Source: Notolepis coatsorum
Taxonomy: Eukaryota > Chordata > Actinopteri > Aulopiformes > Paralepididae
Assembly (NCBI GenBank): GCA_963971535.1
Contig: OZ020592.1
Location: 53,224,669 to 53,288,668 of the forward strand
DNA length: 64,000 nucleotides
Direction of reading: 5' to 3'
The notes under the pieces are model-generated. The model ran no database searches. It saw nothing but the letters and a program-made list of their open reading frames with translations, and had not been told where the DNA came from. A program made the position numbers and the translations under genes. How positions within the stretch are numbered: position 1 is the stretch's first letter; each line of letters begins with the position of its first letter. Of this stretch, positions 56,301-64,000 are shown one piece after another.

Positions 56301-57439
56301 TGAGACGGATCCACTACAACCATGTGGGGGCCGAGGCGTGCTACAGACAGGCTCGTGATACACTGTACTGGCCCGGTATGCAAGGGGAAGTCAAAGATTA
56401 CGTACAGCAGTGCTCCGTGTGCAATGAGTATGCACACGAACAACAGAAAGAGACTATGATGTCACACCCGCTCCCCACACGGCCCTGGCAGCTGGTAAGC
56501 ATGGACCTGTACAGCTATGCAGCACAGAACTTTCTTCTGGTGGTGGACCACTATTCGGACTTCTGGGAGGTCGACTTGCTCCCTGACCTGTCAGCGGACA
56601 CCACGATCCGACGATGCAAGGCACAGTTTGCTCGCCACGGGGTCCCAGACAGGGCCATTTCTGATGGTGGCGGCCAGTTTGCCGGTGGGGAGTTCCGGGC
56701 GTTTGCGAGGGAGTGGGGCTTTGAGCACGTTATGTCCTCACCGAGGCACCCGAAGGCTAACGGCAAAGCGGAGTCGGCGGTAAAGATTGTGAAGAGCCTG
56801 TGCAGAAAGGCAGACCGGGCCAGAGAGGACCCCTGGAAGGCCATTTTACATTGGAGAAACACACCCACTGAGGGTATGCAGTGCAGCCCTGCACAGCGGC
56901 TTATGTCGCGGAGACTGAGAACCCTTCTCCCTGTGGCCGACCAGCTGCTGGTACCTCAGGTCGTCACAGGGGTCCCGGACAAGCTGAGAGTGAAACATCA
57001 GGCAGCGAAGTTGATGTATGACCGATCGGCGAAGGATCTGCCGGAGCTGAACGTCGGCCAGCCCATACGGATGAAGCCACTCCCGGGTGACAGGACGGGC
57101 CGATGGAGAAGAGGCGTGTGCCTGCAGCAGTTGGGACTCCGGTCCTATCTGGTCGACGTGGAGGGAACTGCGTATCGCCGCAACAGGGTTGATCTCCGAC
57201 CAGCAGAAGCGGCCCCTCCCCAGCCGTCAGTTCACCCAGAATTGGCCCCAGAACAGCCTGCGAGGGGGGGAAGCACCGAAGAGGTCGTCAGCGGTCCTGA
57301 GGAGTCTCCAAAGTCATCAGCCCCGAGGTCGACGCCGTCTTCCCCGCAGACTGGTAACACACCAGGCCGTGAGTTACAGGCCCGGGCCTTCTCCCGGAGC
57401 GGGAGGCCGTTACGGCCTCCGGACAGACTTAACCTCTAG
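53345..57439 (+). CDS. Gypsy gag-pol polyprotein, 1364 aa
   Basis: Start chosen at the ATG 53345 (MASSIPPPEPMKM). Gag is followed by two cysteine knuckles (CKYCGTRHKRGRDQC and CRSCGTANHFAKVC, residues 226-260). The aspartic protease has LDSGATCNVMS, Asp at about 323. The RT has LRLCIDPKPLNRAL, FTLVDARDAFLQC, LPFGVSVAPELYQ and catalytic IADD at 607-610, with Ile in place of the usual Tyr. RNase H has QSDSSQTGLGCCL and ETDHRPL. The integrase has a zinc-binding HHCC (HYNHVGAEACYRQ...CSVCNEY) and a DDE triad near 1054, 1107 and 1143 (D-x35-E). The protein is unbroken, so the copy may be active. Gag and pol are fused in one frame. Confidence 0.96.
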   Translation: MASSIPPPEPMKMTGDIHGNWVSFQAEFEDYLLATGLSEKEKPVQAAALRRLMGNDCRHVYKHNLGLTVAQQKDVGAILTALQQYFTPAKNVIFERYVFGNLKQEDGELFDAFVTRLREKAASCEYGAIKDELIRDSIVLRITDEGARRRLLREKDLKLDQAISICRAAEVMDSRLKTMSLGSGSSGPGDSVNATQGQRYGRRPASRPSEANTSAQPQNMRDTGECKYCGTRHKRGRDQCPAFGKSCRSCGTANHFAKVCMKRGQQARQLNAVDDPWPGEREDSDREERDVYTVESVGAVNTQGKKWFVNLPLQKGLQRCQLDSGATCNVMSIKDKSRLAPRTPLQKSFIKLKLYNSEWMSSLGVYSTQCVIRGKTHRLDFEVVHTGQRPLLSGETCERLGLIRFTIPEELNKVEHCRKVSLTKEWLVSTYHDVFTSPVESLPGDIHFELDSTVAPVQCAPRNVPVALKAAVKAQLDKYEEDGHLTTVTRPTDWISNLVIVKRPDKLRLCIDPKPLNRALKRSHYLMPTLDDVLYKLPKARIFTLVDARDAFLQCRLDEESSLMTTFWTPWGRKRWLKLPFGVSVAPELYQRKQHELLAGLTGIEPIADDILIVGCGDTEDEANHDHDTNLVALMDRCREVKLRLGLKKLQFRLKEVRFHGHILSAEGLKVDPDKVRAVLDMPNPTDAKGVQRCVGFVNYLSRFMPRLSAVCEPLRRLLDKDVMWHWLPKHEAAMKEIKALITAVPVLRYYDVHKPVTVQSDSSQTGLGCCLLQGGQPVAFASRALTQTEQNYAQIEKECLSIVFACQRFHYYLYGRGDVTAETDHRPLVSIFTKPLLSAPKRLQSMLLTLQNYSLAVVYKPGPEMYISDTLSRATTPPQRTDTLYRREMVCSMRQEQWDTAAIRQADYLNVSSQRLAQIRTHTEEDVCLQTLKSVVLKGWPDHREETPLAVRDYWAIRDEISAQDGVLYRSQRIIIPKAMRPEMLRRIHYNHVGAEACYRQARDTLYWPGMQGEVKDYVQQCSVCNEYAHEQQKETMMSHPLPTRPWQLVSMDLYSYAAQNFLLVVDHYSDFWEVDLLPDLSADTTIRRCKAQFARHGVPDRAISDGGGQFAGGEFRAFAREWGFEHVMSSPRHPKANGKAESAVKIVKSLCRKADRAREDPWKAILHWRNTPTEGMQCSPAQRLMSRRLRTLLPVADQLLVPQVVTGVPDKLRVKHQAAKLMYDRSAKDLPELNVGQPIRMKPLPGDRTGRWRRGVCLQQLGLRSYLVDVEGTAYRRNRVDLRPAEAAPPQPSVHPELAPEQPARGGSTEEVVSGPEESPKSSAPRSTPSSPQTGNTPGRELQARAFSRSGRPLRPPDRLNL

Positions 57440-57484
57440 GTCGCACACAAACTGAGACTGTCTCACACGCACACATGCACACAT

Positions 57485-57524
<40 letters not shown>

Positions 57525-57707
57525 TCACGCTCGCACCCCAGCACACAAGGACTGTGCACATGCGTATGGACTGTAAGATATAAAAAAAAAAAAAAAAAAA
57601 GGGAATGGGAATGTGGGAAAATTGTGATTCTGTGTTTAATTGTGGTTGTTATTGATGAGGTGTTTTGATACTACTTAGGTCTGCACGGATTGATGTTGTT
57701 ACTTACT

Positions 57708-57720
57708 AAAGGAAGGGAGA
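57708..57720 (+). other. Gypsy polypurine tract
   Basis: AAAGGAAGGGAGA immediately before the right LTR, the expected primer of plus-strand synthesis. A (CA)n tract lies at 57487-57522 and an A run at 57582-57600 in the 3' non-coding part. Confidence 0.85.
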
Positions 57721-57895
57721 TGTTACAGGCTGGGCTACAGCTCCGCCTTGTGGGCGTGCTGGGCCGGTGCCTGTATGATATGACGTGTCTCACTTCCTGG
57801 GGAAGGTGTGGTTTGTTTACTTGTTGCTTGGCAATACACGGCATTAAGAACCAGCGCGACTCGACTCTTTTATTGTACAGCTACACTTACAAACA
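57721..57895 (+). repeat. Gypsy right LTR
   Basis: Identical to the left LTR except the penultimate-codon base (TTACAAACA versus TTACAAGCA). Confidence 0.95.
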
Positions 57896-57954
57896 ACGCT
57901 CAGCGTCGGGACGCCACCGCGGCCCTTGATCTCGCCTTGTGGTTAAAGTTTGGG

Positions 57955-58144
57955 AAGGAGGCGAGTAGGTGACCACACACCTGCTTATGAAGGTAGCGGA
58001 TAGGGGTGTGGCCAGACGGATGTTGGTATGTAAAGGTACATTGTGGATTTTTATTCAGTGCATGTGCACGAAGTGAGGTTAGTGCAGATGACGCCGAGCG
58101 TCACCAGTATTCATATAACTTGGTTATATACATAACCTTACGTT
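57955..58144 (-). repeat. DIRS-like right terminal repeat
   Basis: Complement of the left inverted repeat (57955-58099), then a unique outer part ACCAGTATTCATATAACTTG... ending CCTTACGTT. Confidence 0.85.
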
Positions 58145-58930
58145 AAGGTTAGAGTTTGTCTTAGAGCGTGACGGCAAGTTATTTTGATGGTTAAGCTTAG
58201 GCACTCTTTCGAAGTTGGTTAAGGTTAGAGTTTGTCTTAGAGCATGGCGATAGAACACCAGGTAGTTTGCAGGCTGTTTGATGCGGAAATGGGCAAAGAC
58301 ACAGCTCGTCACGCGATTGGGCAAACGCGTCAGTGGCCAATCAGAGAGCGTCAGTCAGTGCCAATCAGAGAGCATCTGCCAGAAATGCGGCTAGGTTTGG
58401 TAATCATGCCTGGCAGCCTGTACCGGTTCCGCAACTATAAGTTGCGCGTCCTGAGGCTGCCGCGGAGGCGTGGCCGCGCCTGTCACGTGCCTGTCGGGGC
58501 CAATCAGGCCTACCCCGGAAGTAACTTACAGTTGCGGAACAGTAACAGGCTGCCTGGCAGGCGCGTCCGCGTGATTACACAAACAAGCCGCATTTCTCGG
58601 AGACGCTCTCTGATTGGCCACTGACGCGTTTGGCCAATCTGTGACGAGCTGTGTCTTTGCCCATTTCCTCGTCAAACAGCCTGCAAACTACCTGGCGTTC
58701 TATCGCCATGCTAAGACAAACTCTAACCTTAACCAACTTCGAAAGAGTGCCTAAGCTTAACCGTCGAAAGAACTTGCCGTCACGCTCCAAGACAAACTCT
58801 AACCTTAACCAACTTCGAAGAGTGCCTAAGCCTAACCAGTGTAGAAACAGGCGTCGGCCAATCAGAGTGTCTCCGAGAAATGCGGCTTGTTTGTGTAATC
58901 ACGCGGCACGTCCTGTGGCTGGCGGAAGCC

Positions 58931-59648
58931 AGTGAGCGTATTCTCCGGGATGCAGCTGGACCCTATCAAAACGTACACGGACCCACCCACAATGGTATTC
59001 AGAAGTTTCAGCCCTTACAATTTTCAGGCCACTTCTCACAAAAAGCCAAAGTCCCAGACGATACTTTCATTTGGTAGAACCACCACTCAAATTGTAGCGA
59101 ACGTTGCTATTTACAATAATCTCGGAGGGCTCAAAAGGCAGTTTCCCATGATCGATTATAATGAATTATAGCCAATTACAGGAAGTTGCTGTAACAAAAT
59201 AATTTATTTCATTACTACTAAGGTTTTTGATTGTTTCATGTTGTAGAGTAGACCATCTCATAGAGATGGAATATGCAATTTAAATAAAGATTGGCTCTAC
59301 CACCGATTTAAACAAATATATATTTTCGGTGACGGCAGAAAAACGTTTGATCTCCCTACTCCAGGGTCCACCTCTTGGCAGTAAAGTGTAGTCAGCAATA
59401 CCCCTCGCCTATCCCCTTAACTCCAACCCACATAATAGGGGGGGGGGGGGATCTTTTGCCTAGATGCTGCGGTTTAACGGAATTACAGATTCTACCTAGG
59501 TGCTATATATAATTTTTTTTTTAAATATATAAATAACACCACAGAGCTTTTAGAAAGCGGAATAAAAAATATTGCTCCACCCCAATAATTGATTAATGAA
59601 TTTATAATTGTAAAGCTTTTTGGTGGGTCCAAAATGTATGCTTACATG
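58931..59648. other. spacer, nothing recognised
   Basis: No gene or element end identified. A poly-G run is at 59437-59450. Confidence 0.45.
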
Positions 59649-60534
59649 TAGCCCCTTTCGTGACTTTCGGTTTGCAAGCCTGTGGCTTTTGTGACCGGAG
59701 TCACTTGCCCACCCGCCCCGATCACCCAGTAGAGAAACGACCAAGCGTCGTCAAGGGGCTCGCGGTGTGTCAAGAATACATCAGATCTGAATTTCAAAGA
59801 TACCCAGCGTACAATATGGGTCTAACACAGCTTCACGATGGGGTCTGGAAGCTCGGAGTTGCTAATAAACAGTTTAAAACATTGTTACTCGACGAGTGGT
59901 ATTTACAGACCGAACGTCCATCTCCGCCGTTGGTGTCACAGCGCATGCGCACCATGCCGCGTTCACGTTACTGGGAAGAAGCAGAAGAACCAGTTTCCGA
60001 CTGGGAAAAACCATTCACGTCAGCCTCCTAGTGGTAATTCCTACTAGGACATATGGGATTCTTTTATAGACCCCATATCTCCCACTTCGCGTCACGAATT
60101 GCGGAAGTATGGATGTGGGCGTTTCATCCATAGATATATATATAGAGTCAAAGCGTGAAGGCTTCCTAGTTGTAGCAACGAGATGTCCTCTGGTTCTTCC
60201 GCTTCTTCCCAGTAACGTGAACGCGGCATGGTGCGCATGCGCTGTGACACCAACGGCGGAGATGGACGTTCGGTCTGTAAATACCACTCGTCGAGTAACA
60301 ATGTTTTAAACTGTTTATTAGCAACTCCGAGCTTCCAGACCCCATCGTGAAGCTGTGTTAGACCCATATTGTACGCTGGGTATCTTTGAAATTCAGATCT
60401 GATGTATTCTTGACACACCGCGAGCCCCTTGACGACGCTTGGTCGTTTCTCTACTGGGTGATCGGGGCGGGTGGGCAAGTGACTCCGGTCACAAAAGCCA
60501 CAGGCTTGCAAACCGAAAGTCACGAAAGGGGCTA
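59649..60534. mobile_element. Mutator-like foldback element with 345-bp inverted arms
   Basis: Arms 59649-59993 and 60190-60534 are inverted copies with one difference seen, starting TAGCCCCTTTCGTGACTTTC. The 9-bp target duplication GCTTACATG (59640-59648 and 60535-60543) is perfect. Long terminal repeats with a 9-bp duplication fit Mutator-like elements. The 196-bp centre is non-coding. It inserted at the edge of the repeat at 60537-60668. Confidence 0.85.
59657..60031 (+). other. open frame of about 110 aa in the left arm, mirrored in the right arm
   Basis: Both arms read TFGLQACGFCDRSHLPTRPD, then ...RYPAYNMGLTQLHDGVWKLG...LQTERPSPPLVSQRMRTMPR in the outward-to-inward direction (the mirror frame is 60523-60092 minus). 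The composition looks protein-like, with Cys-x2-Cys. I do not recognise it. It may be a captured gene fragment or a stop-poor terminal repeat. Confidence 0.35.
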
Positions 60535-60536
60535 GC

Positions 60537-60668
60537 TTACATGTATCCCCTCCCTACTTCCCATTTCCCCACATGGAACGCACCTGATTGGAAAAAAGAA
60601 AAAGTCATGCTGGTGTTCTAGTGAAACATCTAGTGGCTGAATGTCATCTATACTAGCACCTTTAACCA
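60537..60668 (+). repeat. interspersed repeat of about 125 bp, copy 2
   Basis: CTCCCTACTTCCCATTTCCC through AAACATCTAGTGGCTGAATG to CACCTTTAA, a diverged copy of 11645-11770. Confidence 0.6.
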
Positions 60669-60899
60669 AAATATTATAGCTGTGAGTATTGTGGAAATGA
60701 GAAAATATACTCCTGTTTGTCATCATAATCAAACCATTTCAGGTAGCCAATCTGCTTCCTGTAATAAATTCAATTGCATCATATATTCTGAATCACCCAC
60801 CAGTCAGTTCATCAGTTGGTGTAAAGGATAACTTGTAAATACTTTTAATCTAGAAAGATTTATCTGAATTGAAGCAATGTTCACCAAATAAACAAGGCA

Positions 60900-61628
60900 C
60901 AGACATGAAGACCTCAGTATTTAATAAGAACAGACATTTTACAAGATTCCGCTGGAGAGTACAGTTAAGCAATCTTGCAAAGCTATACAAAACACAAATC
61001 TAGCACATTGTGTCCCATTTGTTGTAAAAATATATATTCTGCTTCGATCCTAATGGGCCTACACTAAAATAATAAGACTAGGCAAATTGCATAACGGTAC
61101 CCATTACGTTTTACGTTGGGTCCTCGTTACCAATGTGACATTATGCTACGAGAATTTACAGTCATGTCAAGTTTTCCTCGATATCTTAAAACCTCCATCT
61201 CAAAAGGGCCAACATCACAGGGTAGTGTTTTGTTCCCCTTTCCTGCTTCAATGCCACGCAAATTACACAGCTGGTTTTCTCAATAGTTTCTTGCCACTAA
61301 ATTCATCTTTTATTTCAACACAAGTTAATAGAACAAAGATGAGTTCAGTGTTAAAATACTGGTGGGAAATCCAGTCCAAGTCGGAGACAATAACATTTTC
61401 AAAAAAAAATTATAAAATAAAATTAACTGGTGAAAAGAAGAAGACATTTTACACAATTCCACCACCAGGAGTGACTGCAAAAGTAGATATTTAGCATTTA
61501 ACCGATACAGACAACAACTGTAAAAGGGGCCTTATGGCACAGCCAAAACATCTCTTAAGTCTTTCTCGAACATCCAGTATGGATGCACGCCATCTGGTTT
61601 GCACGGTGTTCCCGTCTCGTCAGGCTAC
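60900..61628 (-). other. dhx8: probable DHX8 3' UTR with candidate poly(A) signals
   Basis: Non-coding AT-rich sequence after the DHX8 stop. On the minus strand there is an AATAAA at 61314-61309 and an ATTAAA at 60925-60920, either of which could end the transcript. The end point is inferred. No other gene is seen here. Confidence 0.45.
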
Positions 61629-61848
61629 TCAGCGGCGTCTGAAAGCGCGGGAGATCCTCCAGGCGTTGGGCTCCTCGTAGCGGTTGTACAGCGGCTCCAG
61701 GCGCTGCTGCTTCTTCTGCTTGCTGAGGCGCGTCGGGTCGGAGACTTTGAAGAAGGCCGGGGAAAACTCCACCAGCCAGCGGGGGTCGATGGTGGTCACC
61801 TCTCGCATGTACTCCTTGGTGGTCAGGACCAGCTCGTGGTACACGACC
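61629..61848 (-). CDS. dhx8: DHX8 exon 23 (C-terminus and stop)
   Basis: 220 bp including the TGA stop at 61631-61629. Acceptor CCTTAAAG. Encodes [20 protein letters not shown] through [12 protein letters not shown], the exact C-terminal signature of DHX8 ([17 protein letters not shown]). The phase joins exon 22 (TG + G = Trp). No frameshift or stop is seen. Confidence 0.96.
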
Positions 61849-61886
61849 CTTTAAGGATACAGATGGAGAATAATAAATAAGTGCTT

Positions 61887-61887
61887 T

Positions 61888-61937
<50 letters not shown>

Positions 61938-62300
61938 GGATGTCCGATATCATCGGCCTACCAATATTATCTGCCGATATTGGCATTAAAATGTGATATC
62001 GGAAAATATCGGTATGGGTTTAAAACAAAGAAATTTTTTTATTTAACCTTTATTTACCCAGGCAAGCAAGTAAGAACAGATTCTGATTTTATTTATTGTC
62101 AAAAGTATGCATAATGTTGTGTTAATTCCACGACAAGAGATATGTAATGTTAATTACCTGCAATTATTCCGTTTTTTGGGGGGGGAAACCCTGCATATAT
62201 CGGTATCGGTTGATATCGGTATCGGAAAGTAAGAGTTGGACAATATCAGTATAGGTAAAAAAGCCAATATCGAGCATCCCTAATATATATATATTATATA
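61887..62300. mobile_element. hAT-like MITE in an (AT)n target, intron 22
   Basis: Ends TTAGGGATGTCCGATATCAT (61935) and ATATCGAGCATCCCTAA (62283), both set in (TA)n runs at 61893-61934 and 62283-62312. It is rich in ATATCGGTATCGG. A LINE-like scrap (TTTAACCTTTATTTACCCAG) lies inside at 62043. Target duplication cannot be read because of the TA repeats. Confidence 0.65.
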
Positions 62301-62465
62301 TATATATATATATTAAATGTTTTTGCTCGTTTGCACAAAAATCTAAATTGCAGAACAGCCAACCAACACCCCACTTCAAGTGTTTTACCGTCTTTAACTG
62401 CATTATAATTAAACTATTTCAAATTATCCTAATTTCTTCACTTGACGGCTAAAAGATGCAACATG

Positions 62466-62845
62466 ATGTGCTGGTTACCAGTGATGATGTGCTGGTTAAC
62501 AGTGATGATGTGCTGGTTTACCAGTGATGATGTGCTGGTTTACCAGTGATGATGTGCTGGTTTACCAGTGATGATGTGCTGGTTACCAGTGATGATGTGC
62601 TGGTTAACAGTGATGATGTGCTGGTTTACCAGTGATTATGTGCTGGTTTACCAGTGATGATGTGCTGGTTTACCAGTGATGATGTGCTGGTTACCAGTGA
62701 TGATGTGCTGGTTACCAGTGATGATGTGCTGGTTTACCAGTGATGATGTGCTGGTTTACCAGTGATGATGTGCTGGTTTACCAGTGATGATGTGCTGGTT
62801 TACCAGTGATGATGTGCTGGTTTACCAGTGATGATGTGCTGGTTT
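62466..62845. repeat. 21/22-bp minisatellite next to exon 22
   Basis: About seventeen units of GTGATGATGTGCTGGTTTACCA, with 21-bp variants. The array ends 15 bp from the exon 22 splice donor, inside intron 22. Confidence 0.95.
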
Positions 62846-62859
62846 TAACAGTAACATAC

Positions 62860-63039
62860 CACTCAGGCTGCCGGTTAAACAGAGCGCTGGAGGGGTGGAT
62901 ATAAACCACCTGCTGGTCGATGAGGGTCCTGTAGCCTTCCTGAGGGTCCTTCTTGGCTGCGTTCCTGAAGAAACCACTGCAGATGGCTTTCTGCACACGT
63001 ACGGTGGCTTTTCCACAAGATACTACATCCAGTTTATGC
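62860..63039 (-). CDS. dhx8: DHX8 exon 22 (OB-fold), displaced to the right of exon 1
   Basis: 180 bp, acceptor CTCCTTAG. The leading G completes an Arg codon with AG from exon 21, then it reads [20 protein letters not shown] through [10 protein letters not shown]. This is the conserved OB-fold of DEAH splicing helicases. The donor TG|GTATGT is followed 15 bp later by a 21/22-bp minisatellite. It lies 24.4 kb upstream of exon 1 in gene orientation, so it cannot be cis-spliced downstream of exon 21 as assembled. Confidence 0.94.
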
Positions 63040-63117
63040 CTAAGGAGAGAACATATTGGTCCCAGTTGTGTGAGAACTGGCAAATCTTGAAAATGCTTAG
63101 TCTAAATAATAATTTAC

Positions 63118-64000
63118 AGAGGACTTCCGGTATGGCGAGCGGGGTGTAAGACATGTTTTCCCTCTCTCCCTCATGTTTTTTTTAAATTCCATGTTTTAAG
63201 ACTCCAAACCTTCACAGTTTTTTTTTTATATGAAAGTATCGATACAGCTAACTAAATATTTGTCCTCACAAAGATGACATCCAAGACTCCAAAACCAAAA
63301 CGGGGCGATGTTCAGAAAGAAGAGGAGGCTGACGACGCTTTTAGCAAGGCCTGGCTAGCCACCCTGCTTGAAAACCACAAAGAGGCTATGACCACAGAGT
63401 TCAGAAAAGCCATTACCACTCTGGAAAATAAACTTGACCAAATTAAATCGGACGTGGCCGACAACAGACAGCGGGTCAAGTCCCTGGAGGAGAATGCGGA
63501 ATCTGTAAGCGAAATAATTGCGTCGCTAGAGGCTACATGTGCCGATCTGAGGGCTAGCCATGCTATGCTAAAGGCTAAAGCGGAGGACCTCGAGGCTCGA
63601 GGGCGATGTAAAACAACCTTCGGATCATTGGACTACCAGAACAGATTGAGGGCCCAAGACCAACATCCTTCTTCGCCACCCTTTTATCCCAGGTTTTTGG
63701 GGCAGAAACCCTCCCTACCCCTCCAGAATTGGACCGTGCTCACAGGTCGCTAGCAGCTAAGCCGAAGCAGGGTGAAAAGGCCTGTTATCATCAGGTTCCA
63801 TAATTATCAAACCAAAGAACAGGTGATCCGGGAGGCCAGAAAGAGAAGGGCAGAGATACAGTACGACGGTCATCAAATTGCTTTCTACGAGGATTATACC
63901 CCGGCTGTGTTGGAACAGCGAGCACCGTACCGCGATGTGATGGCACTACTTTACAAACGGGGGCTGAGGCCTAGTCTTCATTACCCGGCCAAACTGATGA
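63118..64000 (+). mobile_element. L1-type LINE, 5' end (runs off the window)
   Basis: The 5' start resembles L1 leaders (GGACTTCCGGTATGGCGAGC at 63120). ORF1 begins at ATG 63274 and continues past 64000. It is inserted in intron 21 of the right-hand DHX8 copy, opposite to the gene. Confidence 0.75.
63274..64000 (+). pseudogene. L1 ORF1p, frameshifted and incomplete
   Basis: MTSKTPKPKRGDVQKEEEAD start, then a coiled coil (ITTLENKLDQIKSDVADNRQ...LEENAESVSEIIASLEATCA) of about 90 residues. A shift near 63612 moves NLRIIGLPEQIEG out of frame. A second near 63780 precedes RPVIIRFHNYQTKEQVIREA, the L1 ORF1p RRM and C-terminal domain. It is an RNA-binding chaperone in intact L1. This copy is broken. 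Confidence 0.8.

Larger units (their letters stand above)
53055..57895 (+). mobile_element. intact Ty3/Gypsy LTR retrotransposon
   Basis: 4,841 bp with two 175-bp LTRs (TGTTACAGG...CA) that differ at one base. It has a perfect 5-bp target duplication ACGCT (53050-53054, 57896-57900), a primer-binding site TGGTGTCAGAAGTGG right after the left LTR, a polypurine tract AAAGGAAGGGAGA before the right LTR, and one uninterrupted gag-pol frame. It inserted into the internal complementary region of the DIRS-like element, so it is the youngest layer there. Confidence 0.96.
48171..58144. mobile_element. DIRS-like element (inverted terminal repeats plus internal complementary region)
   Basis: Ends with GTT on each side (48171-48173 and 58142-58144), with no other target duplication. 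The inverted repeats of about 140 bp are at 48199-48336 and 57955-58099. Each end also has a short unique outer part. An internal region at 52968-53054 (continuing at 57901) is complementary to the left outer end and then the right outer end, joined through a single AAC/GTT at 53007-53009. This is the circular-junction complement that defines DIRS elements, which use a tyrosine recombinase. No recombinase, RT or gag frame is visible, so this copy is non-autonomous. Net length without the Gypsy insert is about 5.1 kb. Confidence 0.85.
48073..58905. repeat. long inverted repeat (foldback-like) that hosts the DIRS-like element
   Basis: The left arm runs from GGCGTGATTACC (48073) to 48170 and continues at 58145-58400. 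The right arm is 58560-58905 in complement. Shared blocks include GCCGCATTTCT, GACGCTCTCTGATTGGCC, AGGCACTCTTTCGAAGTTGG and AAGGTTAGAGTTTGTCTTAG. Without the insertion the arms would be roughly 350-400 bp around a centre near 58480. Non-coding, with several CCAAT boxes. Confidence 0.7.

Noticed and set aside
59660..60031. A small host gene encoding CGFCDRSHLPTRP...
   Set aside because: It lies entirely within a transposon terminal repeat and is mirrored in the other arm. It is kept as a finding, not a gene.
61087..61494. 135-residue plus-strand frame opposite the DHX8 3' UTR
   Set aside because: AT-rich, no motif, antisense to a clear 3' UTR.
62466..62845. CRISPR-like regular repeats
   Set aside because: Units are contiguous with no unique spacers, and the genome is eukaryotic. 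The same applies to the 47-bp and 39-bp arrays.

Overview
This is a repeat-rich piece of a vertebrate nuclear genome, almost certainly a teleost fish. One conserved host gene is visible, DHX8 (the PRP22-type DEAH-box splicing helicase), on the minus strand. It has GT-AG introns packed with fish-type transposons: tRNA-derived SINEs, L2/CR1-, I- and L1-like LINEs, hAT, piggyBac-like and Mutator-like DNA elements, a DIRS-like element and a Ty3/Gypsy element. No bacterial, CRISPR or organellar features are present.

Layout. Positions 1-6365 hold a decayed LTR-element-like stretch with a 37/30-bp minisatellite, a SINE, a truncated hAT copy and a TTAA-flanked piggyBac-like element. Positions 6366-38458 carry DHX8 exons 1-21 of 23, read right to left. 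All reading phases join, giving about 1,197 codons when the two last exons are added (human DHX8 has 1,220). Intron 6 (21746-33003) is the largest. It contains a tandem array of ORF1-only LINE copies, a 5'-truncated LINE with RT and RNase H, and a three-level nest of DNA transposons. Positions 38459-61628 have no recognisable host gene and are a stack of mobile elements. These are LINE 3' ends in both orientations, a 2.7-kb DNA element with many CATATGGTGTGAC motifs, a nearly complete L2-like LINE, a DIRS-like element (48171-58144) interrupted by an intact young Gypsy element (53055-57895), and a foldback Mutator-like element (59649-60534).

The last two DHX8 exons (22 and 23) are not downstream of exon 21. 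They lie at 63039-61629, on the far side of exon 1, and their splice phase fits exon 21 exactly. Either two DHX8 copies stand in tandem with each cut by a window edge, or the assembly order is wrong, or the gene has been rearranged. Exon 15 lacks two single bases and exon 14 has a His where DEAH helicases normally have Asp, so the exon 1-21 copy may be decaying or locally mis-sequenced.

An L1-type LINE ORF1 enters intron 21 of the right-hand copy and runs off the window end. Everything here was read by eye. Family names of transposons rest on ends, target duplications and protein motifs, not on database matches.
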